From the NCBI GenBank assembly GCA_025738555.1, contig JAOVFP010000018.1:1674001-1738000 (forward strand): a DNA stretch of 64,000 nucleotides, written 5' to 3'. This DNA comes from Cyathus striatus. Lineage: Eukaryota; Basidiomycota; Agaricomycetes; Agaricales; Nidulariaceae. The notes beneath the pieces are model-generated. The model was not told where the DNA came from, did not search any database, and was given only the letters and a program-made list of their open reading frames with translations. The position numbers were made by a program, and so were the translations under genes. This document shows positions 23,365-33,864 of the stretch, in pieces (position 1 is the stretch's first letter; each line of letters starts with the position of its first letter).

Positions 23365-23600
23365 GCTCAATATGCTTATCAATTAAGTATGTTGCTCATT
23401 AATGCCAACCTTCCCGCCCATCGTTTCCCACGCCTCCGCTTAACAATTATGTTGCTTAATTGATGTCAGCCTCTCCGCTCATTGTTTCCCACGCCTCCGC
23501 TTATCAAATTTCTGCATGACAACCTTCCCGCCCATCGTTTCCCACGCTTCCGCTAATCATATTCAGTTCCCACTCACTGCTGCCCGCCCCTCTTCTCAAT
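23365..23600. repeat. Minisatellite with TTTCCCACGCCTCCGCTTA units
   Basis: At least three imperfect units repeat here, each with CTTCCCGCCCATCGTTTCCC or a close variant, followed by ACGC(C/T)TCCGCT. A related, CpG-poor version (CTTCCCATGCTTC, CCACCCTCCGCTTTC) follows the inner element at about 25,133-25,200. This suggests the inner element landed inside the minisatellite. Confidence 0.55.
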
Positions 23601-23680
23601 AATTCCCACGGTAATTCCTTTGCTAAATACTCGCCCTCAGCATTTCTCACGCATTTCAGTGTTGCCCACTGCTGCTTATA

Positions 23681-25127
23681 TTGGGGGTGCACAACACTCT
23701 CACATGACTGGTGACGTGACGGTCACGCTATGTGACCAAAAATGTCACAAATCTTGACCCAGTTCTATTCTTCACATTTCCTGGGTGTTTCTTCATACTT
23801 TTCTTTGCTCTTTTCACTCTTACTTTAACTAATATTATGTTAGATGGGGTAAATATATTATTTAAGTGGTGCAATATGTATAAAATCCTATATTCTCTTA
23901 TAACTACTGGTTAAAACAAGGTGACAGCTGTGACAACTTATATATATTCCCTTTCTTCACTCTCTTGAAGCAATTCTTCATTTAAAACTATCTCTTCTTC
24001 TTCATTTATAACTATTTCCTCTTCTACATTTATAACTATATCTTCTTCATTGGCAATCTTCCAAAATAGGTTCTGCTGGTGGCTGTGCCATATGTGGTTG
24101 GTTTCAGAACTTGTTTCTCAAATAACTTTCTGAGATCGCATTGTATTGCTATGGTTTATAGAGCAAAATTGCGCTATTATATTGTGTAAATAATTTTATC
24201 TATACAGAATTTTATTAAAAGTCCTGTATGTATGGGAACCCATTGTTATACACACCCAAATTACATGTTACAGTTGCTGAATCAAAATTCTAGCTTGATA
24301 TGATTATTGGCACAAAAATCATAGTGTAATTTCGCTCTATAAACCATAGTCTTACATTCACTCCTTCAAAAGTTATTAAAGAATGAAAATCACAGCTATA
24401 CAGTTAATAGGCATTTGGATATAAGTTTGGCCAATTCAACATTATTACATGCACAAAAACCTATACAGCCTATACAAATAATCTATTATAAACTGTACTT
24501 AATGTGTAGTTCATATATACATGATAATGGAATATTTGTGTTGAGCAATCGATCACACATGGTGTCTAACCTGTGGCTGTGCCTCTGAGCTATGGGAGCG
24601 GGAACTTATACCTTATAACTTTACGGAATCGCATCGTACGTATATGATTTATAGAGCAAATTTGTACTATTCATCGATGCGGACAATTCGTATTAACCAG
24701 AATTTTAATATCATGATTGTAAGTATGAGATAATGCACCAATACCTGTCATATTAATATGTTACAGCACCTTAATTAGAAATCCGGCTAATAGCAATTGT
24801 AGGCATCGTAAAATAGTGCAATTTTGCTCTATTATATATGTTCTGAAGTGTTCTCGTTCAAAAGTTATAAGAGGATGAAGTTTGAGTACCTAATTGATGT
24901 GATTTTTGGCAGGGGTTTGATGCCTCCAGCAATATCCAGCACATTTTAACAAAAAAAAACTTCATACAATCATAGATAATGTATTTTTATTATGACGTGA
25001 CACAAAAGAGCTAGCTAAAATGTGTTGAGTGAGGAACGAGAGCAGTGGGTCAGTAGAATTTGGGGGCATGCGTGACAGATGTCACAGATCATGTGAGTCA
25101 CGCTTTGCGAGCGTTGTGCACCCCCAA
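23681..25127. mobile_element. Element nested inside the 3.3 kb element
   Basis: The ends are TTGGGGGTGCACAAC at 23,681 and its inverted copy at 25,113-25,127, with further inverted similarity (a CGTGAC/GTCACG region). CTTATA flanks both sides (23,675-23,680 and 25,128-25,133). It is 1,447 bp. The interior is AT-rich and has no gene. It contains a pair of similar stretches with the phrase TTT(A)TAGAGCAAA near 24,150 and 24,650, in direct order. Confidence 0.6.
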
Positions 25128-26027
25128 CTTATAGCTTCCCATGCTTCATCCTTCCATAAATTCATTGCTCCCCACCCTCCGCTTTCATTTTCCCACACAC
25201 ATATTGCACATTCATTGGACTTTCCCTTAAATACATAACAAATCAACAGTACATATGCTTCATAAATTATAACTGTAGGATTCACTGTAAAAAAGTATTA
25301 ATTATTCCACAGTGGAAATTTGAATTATTTCGCATTTTCATATGATTACCCTTTCTTATAATACCTAAGGTACACCATAATGTATAAAGTAAAATATATT
25401 ACATATATTACAAAAAGATTCAAGAGAAAATATTAAATACTGAGCTAAATAATGCGAAATTACTTGCTCACTGTTGAGCACAATGATGAGGAAGGGTGCC
25501 CATCAACACATCACCCATCAATATGTGCAGTGGCATTGAGGAAAGTGAGTTTGATGGCATTGATGAATGTCAATGACAGCAATTGCAAACATTGACAAAG
25601 GTGAGAAGAAGCATGGGAAATTTTGAACAACACAAAATGTTGAAGGAAATGGCAGGCAGGGGGCCGGACAAAGGGGAGATAGGAGGGTAGTGTAGAGTGA
25701 TTTTGAAATAGTACTCCAGTAATTACGGAATTTTCTTGCTCAGTTAATATATAGTACAATAATTTTGATTCAGTACCCCGGTTATCACAGAATAATCTTG
25801 CTCCAATGATGTACTGTGTGAGAAATGTACCATGCATAACCAAAAATGTACCATACATTGTACCATGCATACCTTAAATAGTACTGTACAATTTTTGATG
25901 TACTGCACAGTACTGTGCAGTACCGTTAAAAACCACTAGCCCGTCAACAATTGGGACATGAAGAACTTAGAACAGTGAAATAGGAGGAATATAGCATGAA
26001 AACAAGGAGCTCTCGCAATACCTGAGG

Positions 26028-27630
26028 GGCATTTGCCCAGGCCAAGGACTCTCACAATCACCATTGGTCGCAGGCATACTAGTGTATGAGTACGTGGGGG
26101 TAGAATATGAGCCAGGCGAGTAGACTTCCATGTCTTGTGCCACTTGCAATGACTAAAATAGACTGTGAAAGTGGGAGGATAATATCACCTATCGTTCAGA
26201 ATGGATTTATATTCACATCCATCAAGTGCGATGAGTGAGTGTCGAAGGTAGGTATGTATGTGAATGGCCTTAAGCAATTCAGGTATCTGGGATCGAACTA
26301 ACACCTTGTTGCTGCCCACATAAATGGAAGTGACAGTGAACAGGGAAGAGGGAGAGTCTGCCAGCCCTCTGACAGTACTGGTAGAAGCTGAATGCATAGG
26401 GATTGTACTATTGTCAATCAGTAGTTTGGGTTGATCAGTAGTTCATGTTGGGCAAATTTTGTCTACATTTTCGTGCTGCTCTGACCTCAAAATTTTACCT
26501 CTGCTATCTAGTAGTAGTATTGCACTTGAATATCACTTTTTATTATGAAAAATCTATCTACCAACAGTCATAAATACAACAATATGAAGTACTGATCAAC
26601 CTGAACTACTGATTGCCAATAGTATGCAGATGAATCAAATATGCTGGATGGGCAGATGAAGGAACAGTACAAAGGCAATACAATATTGGCATATGCACCA
26701 TAATCCCCTGGAAGCAGCACACTAGACAGTCTCCTAGGAGAAACTCTAGCATGAGGACTAGTACACATCCAATGGCACAGCTTGCACCAGCTCATCACCC
26801 TTCCCCAACAGCAAAATTGATGCAACATCAAAGCATCTCTTCTCCTCCTTCACAATACCCCCTGCCTGAATCGGTAGTATGGCTACAACTTCCCATGTAC
26901 CTCTTTTGCAGCTTTAGCATAACAGTCCCAGATCCACCTCTGCTTGGGGAGCTCCAGCAGGATCATATGGTCTTGGGGAGCTATGGTTTGTGAAACAAAC
27001 CAGGGACATATTTCTGATGTACAAAGTCAATGCGGATAGGCCAGAATGTGTTGGAGAGTGGGGGATGTATCCTTGGCTGCGGCTCTTGTATGGGCCTAGT
27101 TTCGGGTATCTTTGTATAAGTGGGACTGAGGAAGGAGGAAAGAGGAATGAAGACGGGAAGAGAGGAGATTCAGAATCTGAGTCGGAGGGGTACACATAGG
27201 TTATAGGTGTGATGTTTGGTTCGAAGTGACATTGACATCTTGAATTTGTCGTCGTTATTGTGGGGAGATGGTAGGAAGCAAGGGGGAGAGACGCTCAAAG
27301 GCAACAAGGTATAAGAGTGTGGGAGGGAAGAGAAGAACCATCGTGAGTCATGCATTCATGTGTCAATATCTGGACAAATCTGGAGTGACTGAACTGACAA
27401 TGAACTGGGAAGAACTTCCATAAGAACAATGGACACAACATTAGGCATTTACAGGCAGGGACGAACCATGTGTTGCATTTGTACATGGGTTGGCATAAGA
27501 GATGTGTGTGGTGGTGGTTTCAGAGTACAGTCCAGAAAGGGGCCAGTATCTCACTGTATCCCAAGATGATCAACTCAACCCACTTCATCCAAGTCCATCT
27601 TCTTCTCCAGAAACAGCCCAAGTTATTTTG
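26028..27630 (-). pseudogene. HMG-box gene, module copy 3 (CpG-depleted)
   Basis: This segment matches copy 1 (13.9-15.3 kb) along most of its length. The minus strand still reads SDSDSESPLFPSSFLFPPSS and TLYIRNMS, as in copy 1. CpG sites of copy 1 are mostly TpG or CpA here: copy 1 has GTTCGTGGAACGAACC near 14,706, while this copy has GTTTGTGAAACAAACC near 26,986. Stops break all frames. A 215-bp MITE interrupts it at 26,408. The helical-protein gene expected on the right is missing and replaced by transposon DNA. Confidence 0.62.
26408..26622. mobile_element. 215-bp MITE with TA target duplication
   Basis: Terminal inverted repeats of about 43 bp begin CTATTG(T/G)CAATCAGTAGTT. TA lies on both sides (26,406-26,407 and 26,623-26,624). 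The matching place in HMG copy 5 (near 59,005) lacks it and reads GGTTGTATGAGG, so the empty site shows TA duplicated on insertion. TA duplication points to Tc1/mariner-type mobilisation. Confidence 0.72.
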
Positions 27631-28430
27631 CATGATTCTGAGCTTCAGCAGTCTAACAGCATTACTTTCAGATTAGCTTAGATAATGTAGCCGGAAGGTT
27701 GGCATACCCACCTAAACTTTCATAGATGAGTTGTGTTTGACGTTGGTCAATGAAAGCAATTGCAATTCTTTTGTCATTGGTACTTTGCCCCTCTATCCAA
27801 CCAGCTAAGATATTTACATTATTTTTACTGTATGAATTTTCATGTAATAAAAGGGTCATCTGTTGTGAGTGACAATGATGAATGAGAAGTCTGAAAGTTG
27901 TTATTAGTTGAAATACCAGCTTGTACAAGTGATGGATAAGTGTTGCATCCTGAGTTATTATAAGCAGCTGTATCAATGCCAGGGTATTCTAGGTGGGGAA
28001 TTGACTTGGGTATATGATATTCTAAATTTGAGGTATGGTGTTTCCATTGTGGGGATTCTGCCTGTAAGATGTGAGTGCTTGAGTTCTGGTAGCTGTATGA
28101 TCACCTTGCCTCACCACGGGTTAAATATACAGGAGTATTATCAATGTAATCCTTTGGAACACCAAGTTTTTGTCGTTCTTCTATTGAAATTCAGAGTGAA
28201 AGGCGATATTGCTCCTCATTGGGCACATAGAAAATTCCAGGCACACACAAAAGTGAGCATGATTGAGTGTGTCACACTCAAGGTATTTATTTTAGTTCTA
28301 AATGGCTTATTTGTGAGCCAAAAAGAGTATAAATCAAATGTACATACTAGTATTGTATGACTGTGTCTTATTGTGAATGTGAGTGAGGTTTTTAATCAAG
28401 ATATGAAGTAAAATGTTGAAGAATAATATT
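27631..28430. other. Transposon-derived AT-rich stretch, no firm gene
   Basis: The minus strand has short coding-like phrases (KRIAIAFIDQRQTQLIYESL near 27,700), but no family was recognised and frames are broken. It separates HMG copy 3 from the satellite array and the large decayed transposon gene. Confidence 0.3.
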
Positions 28431-29790
28431 TATATTTCATGCTCAAGATCTTTCTTCATGCACAGGGTCAGATTTTCACACTCAGGGTCATGGTTTTCAC
28501 ACTCAAGTCACTAGTTTTCATGCTCAACATTTATGAGCATGAAATGTGAGCATGAAAATACAGTAATTTGACTAAGTACATGAAAATATTTTTGACATTT
28601 GTTTCAGTCTGGAAAGATGTAGTACATATTTATAGTCACATTCATTATAGTTTGACCATGGACATAAAAGTTTAAGTATGAATATTTTCCAAGTCATGCT
28701 CATGCTCATACTCAAGTAAATTGTGTGTGAGCATAAACTTTGGTAATACCCATCACGTTCATGCTCAAACTCAATTAAACCAAGTGTGAGCCTGAATATG
28801 TATTTTATATTCATGCTCACAGTCAAGCTGAGCTTTATGTGAGCATGATTAAAATGTGTATTACTATACAGCTTAAAGTAAATGTGAATGAGTATGAATA
28901 GAAAATTATTTTGTGCTCACACTCAACCTCAACCTGCAATATATGTGCATGTAAATATATATGCATTCACTATTTACATTTGTGATAGGTTAAGCTCATA
29001 CTTAAGTTACTTGAAATATGTGTGAGTGTGAAATGAAATACTTATCACTCTCACTCCCAAAATTTGCACAAAATCAACTAACTTGCATATATGTTCACAG
29101 TTATACTCAAATCAATCCTAACTTGAACGTAAACTTGAATACAACATTTATAGATGTTCATGCTCAATGTAAATTACATGCATGAGCATGAATAGTATAG
29201 CTTACCATGGTCACGGTTAAACTCAAGTTAATCAAGATCATACTCAAACTCGAGTAAATTATGCGTTGCAGTTAATGTAATACTTGTGCAATATTTATGG
29301 TAAATATGTGTGAGCATGAATTGTAGTACCTATCATGCTCACCTCCAACTTCATAAAATGACACTCAAAGGAGTGAGTGTGATAGATATTACATATCATG
29401 CTCATGCTCAAACTTAATTAAATTGAGCGTGAGTGTGAATACAGATTAGTATATATATATTCACACTCACAATGGCTATATTTACTGTAGAGTGAGTTTG
29501 AATGTAAAATACATATGTATTATTCATGCTCACACTCAATTTAATCGATTTTGAGCATGAGCATGATAGGTATTACCATCCATGCTCACAGACACTCAAA
29601 CCGACTATTAATGTGAGTGTGGATAGTTATATTTACACATTTTTAAGACAGTACAATATAGAACTATGTCAATTTATAAGATATTATCTTCATGCTCATG
29701 TAGGATTTCTTCACACTCAATATACAATACTTCACACTCAGGGTCGCCATTATCATGCTCAGACCCTGAATGTGCACACTCAACTCATGC
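28430..29790. repeat. Array of small palindromes built on TGCTCA/TGAGCA
   Basis: About 15-20 short inverted repeats follow one another roughly every 60 bp. A typical unit has CATGCTCACACTCAA, a spacer of about 10 bp, and TTGAGTGTGAGCATGA. Units are degenerate. Variants with CACACTCAGGGTC occur at both edges (28,480 and 29,735). Each unit could form a hairpin. The array begins right after the 3' end of the large minus-strand transposon gene, so it may be its subterminal region. Confidence 0.6.
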
Positions 29791-32099
29791 TCACTTTTGT
29801 GCATGCACAGAATTTTCTTGCTGCCCCTTCTCATTGGCTAGAATATCTTCCCAACGTAAATGTCGTTCTGCCAGATGTCGAAGCATATTGTAACTCCAAT
29901 GTACATCATTACAATGAGGTATTTTGCAAACTTCAGGTACATTTGTGCATGGATTCACCTTTGACATCTTGGCAGTTGCAGATACTATGAAAGCATAGGC
30001 ATACTTACATGTTGAAATAACCTTTTTGCTGTGAATACAAACATGGCATGCACTATTTAGCATTGACTGCCCACAAAAACCACATGGGTATTTGGTTTAA
30101 ACCTTAGAATTGATTATAAATGAATATATTCCATGAAAATAGAGTGACTCACCGATCCGGTGTGGGCTGGATTTTCAGGAGCTCCAAGAATAGTATGGAG
30201 AATATGTACTCCTATATGGCATTGTCATTCTATGGGTTTGACCTGAGCTTCACAAATATTGCATGGATGATAACCATTTTCCAATGGTTTAACAGTTGTT
30301 GTGTAGTAAAATGGTGAGTATGGAAATATTCCATGTCAAACAGAGCCTGTAACAGTGAGTTTAGCACAGGTGTGCAGCTCATCTTCTTGTACATGCCACA
30401 TTAGTTCATTTTGAGCCTTTTCTAACTGAATATTATCAATAAGCCATGTTGTGTTGAGTTTTTCTAGTTTGTGTGCTTCAAAATCAGAGTAGCCAGAGGT
30501 GAGAAGATACTCCATTATGGTATCTGCATCAACAGGCTGTAATTCCCTGTTACTGAATGGATAAACAAATTGACCATTCACCATGAAGTTCAAATTTGCT
30601 AAACTGATAGTTGAAGCATTGCATTGTATTTTGGTAGGCTTATCTAGACTTATAAATGCCGATGTCCAGATCCAAAAAAAATGGGGAGGCTCCTCTGAGT
30701 TAAGAGATGGGTGTGAGAATGGAATTAACTCGAGAATTTGGCCAGTGATATCATAGGATGAGTTTTTGAGACATATTTCATCAATTGGTGCTGATCCAGT
30801 AAATTGCGAGGAAGACTTGATAGATGTACATTGCATAATAGCCAGTGAAACACCTTTCCAGTCTGTTGACAACAATGTAGCAAATAGTGAGCCCAAGATA
30901 AGAAGCTGATTGCTAAGAATTGTTTCATATTGCTTTGAATTAGTGGCAATATCACTCTGGCCACCTATTGAGGACCCAAAACTTCATACTCGAATAAGAC
31001 AATCATGACTTTTATGATATCCAAACTCAGTGTTAGAATTCAATATAATGCACACAATTGACATCTTATGCACTTTCTTCCCATTAGGAAGTGTAATCCA
31101 TGGATCCCCACTATCAGCAGTTCTGCTAATAAATGCTTCCCACTCACATTTTAGAGCAGCTTCACCATCAAAATTTCGAAATTCAAAACTTTGTGTCTGT
31201 AGAGGGGTGTCAGCCAATTTGATCATGAATTGCCCAGGATTTTTGAGCTCCTGATCAAATGAGCCAGGGCTTTTTTTGATCACCTACTATTATATATTTA
31301 CTAATGAATCTATGAGGTACTAGTGAATGTATATGTGATCTTGGGTGATCACAGTGTTTCAAAAGTGTATTAGCATATTATTGGTACTAATGAGTGTATA
31401 GGTGATCATAGGTGATCATTAAGTGTTTTCAGCTGCACATTGATCTATTATTACTACTAATGAATATATAGATGATCATAGGTGGTCATTAAGTATTTTA
31501 AACTGCACATTGGTCTATTATTACTACTAATAAATATATAGGTAATCATTAAGCATTTCAAGGGTGTATTAGCTTATTATGAGTACTAGTGAATGTATAG
31601 ATGATCATAAGTGATCATTAAACATTTCAAGGGCATATTGGCCTATTATCAGTACTAGTGAATATATAGGTGATCATAGGTGATCATTAAGTGTTTCAAG
31701 GGCATATTAGCTTATTATTAGTACTAGTGAATGTATAGATGATCATAAGTGATCATTAAACATTTCAAGGGGATATTGGCCTATTATCAGTACTAGTGAA
31801 TATATAGATGATCATAAGTGATCATTAAACATTTCAAGGGCATATTGGCCTATTATCAGTACTAGTGAATATATAGGTGATCATAGGTGATCATTAAGTG
31901 TTTCAAGGGCATATTAACTTATTATTAGTACCAGTGAATGTATAGGTGATCATAGGTGATCATGCAGCATTTTCAAGGGTATACTAGCATAATGTTGGTA
32001 CTAATGAATGTAGTTCTTCCCACATGTCACATTCTGTCACAGATATTCCTGTGCTCCAAAAATTTCCCATGCATCACATTTGTCACATTCCTCCTACCC

Positions 32100-32745
32100 A
32101 TCACATATGTCATACATATTCCTTTGCTTCACATTTGTCACATAAATTCGCACGTGTCACATCTGTCACACATATTCGCACGCGTCACAGCTGTCACACA
32201 TATTCACACGCGTCACAGTTGTCACATTTGTCACACATATTCACACGTGTCACATTTGTCACATAGTTTTCCCGTATCACATTTGTCACACATATTCACA
32301 CGTGTCACATTTGTCACATAGTTTTCCCGTATCACATTTGTCACATATATTCGCGCATGTCACAGTTGTCACACATATTCGCACGCGTCACAGCTGTCAC
32401 ACATATTCTCACATGTCACAGTTGTCACTCATTTTTCCTGTGTGTCATTTTTGTCACATATATTCGCACATGTCACAGTTGTCACGTATATTGTCACGCG
32501 TCACATTTGTCATAACGTCACGCATGTCACACATGTTGTACATATTCCCACACTCCATGAATTTCCCACACATTGCATTTGTTACATTCTTTCTATGCAT
32601 CACATATGTCACATATATTCCCACTCTCCACATTTGTCACATTCTTCTGGCTAGTCACATTTATCACATTCTTCTGGTGCTTCATGTTTTTCACACTTTT
32701 CACATATGCCATGTGCAACATGTATTGACCTGTTATAATGTGTAG
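32100..32745. repeat. 28-bp minisatellite of satellite element copy 1, left arm
   Basis: Units read TCACACATATTC(G/A)CACGCG then TCACAG(C/T)TG, 28 bp, with drift toward both ends. The inverted counterpart is at 33,870-34,600. Because 28 is not a multiple of three and no phase holds a stop, the array stays open for 70-200 codons on both strands and gives His/Ser/Cys-rich pseudo-proteins. Confidence 0.68.
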
Positions 32746-33633
32746 AAAATGACTCAGGTCATAACAATAGTAAGGATATGCACTTATTAATGCTTCTTAT
32801 ATTTGATCAAATTTGTGAAGTCTGAAGGCACAATAGGGAAGCTCCAGAAGGGAATTATGAAGTACTGTATACTTAACAGTGAAGATGAGATAAACCAATC
32901 ACATATGTGTAGTTACCTGTATACCATCATTCAAATTGTTACCAAAGCAAAGTATTCAAAAGTGCACAGTAAATTATTAAAACAAAAGAAATATATATGC
33001 TCTTGTAGAATTGAAGGTTATAACTTGTGATATGATAATTAGAAAATTATAGAAGTGTAAGAGTAATTAGAAGCATGAATGGAAAATATAGAGTGTATGT
33101 AGGTCTATAGGTTCATTGACAAAGTATGATAAATTTGGAATGAGATTGTATGACATGTTTTACAATCAGAACTAGGGATGTGATATGATGGCATTGAAAA
33201 TTTTGCTATTGAATAGGACAGTGATAGAACCACTCATGGATACAAAATGTGAAAGAATAGTAAAATATGTGATTCCACATCACAGTCATTATGATAATTC
33301 TTGCATCAACTACTAGCTATACTGATGTCTTCAACAACACACATTATTGAGTCTCAGAGTTGCTTACTCTATATCAGTACAAGACAGTTTCTTAGTTTTA
33401 TTGACAGAAAGAATTAATGAACACTATCTCCACTCTAAGTAATATTGTGCCACATTTAGTTTTACCATTTCAGTACCATATATGTTCACATCTGTAACAT
33501 ATTACACATGTTATATAGTTCATTAGTATTTGTATCTTTTCCTAAGTATGAAAATGCCACCTGTACTTCACTACTCATTCTTGCCCAGTAGCCACTACTT
33601 TTTCACTTTGCTAGGATCAGACACCATCTAGAG

Positions 33634-33864
33634 TTGGCAGTCAACAGACATTCCAGAATCTTCATATCCAATCTAACCAGACAGCATCAGAAAGTGGTCT
33701 ATGCAACATCTATTGCTGAGTTTCTTGCTCTTGACATAATTTTCAAAATTAAATCAATTGTTGATGGCAGACTGATAGTTAATTGTAGTGTCACAGGGTC
33801 CTCTGACTCCTTAGTAATGAAATGTAAAGAAATAGTTGACAAACATAATATGCATGAAATTTAA
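33634..33864 (+). other. Unrecognised reading frame in the element centre
   Basis: A 76-codon frame (VVYATSIAEFLALDIIFKIK and DSLVMKCKEIVDKHN) lies in the non-repetitive centre of the element. Its composition looks protein-like, so it may be a captured host fragment. No family was recognised and chance cannot be excluded. Confidence 0.25.

Larger units (their letters stand above)
22661..25942. mobile_element. Non-autonomous element with GTACCGTGCA subterminal repeats, 3.3 kb
   Basis: Both sides carry the identical nonamer GTCAACAAT (22,652-22,660 and 25,943-25,951). The ends are GGGCCAACAGTTTTTGACGG and the inverted GGGCTAGTGGTTTTTAACGG, about 23 bp with few mismatches. Just inside each end are many copies of the decamer GTACCGTGCA or decayed forms such as GTACCATGCA. 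They lie on the left at 22,690-22,770 and 23,130-23,310, and on the right at 25,805-25,925. Such clustered short repeats are typical transposase-binding regions. No transposase gene is present. The 9-bp duplication suits a Mutator-like element, but this is inference. Confidence 0.75.

Noticed and set aside
27908..28360. 150-codon plus-strand frame
   Set aside because: Composition is unusual, no family is recognisable, and the minus strand carries better coding-like phrases. It is probably a chance frame in CpG-depleted DNA.
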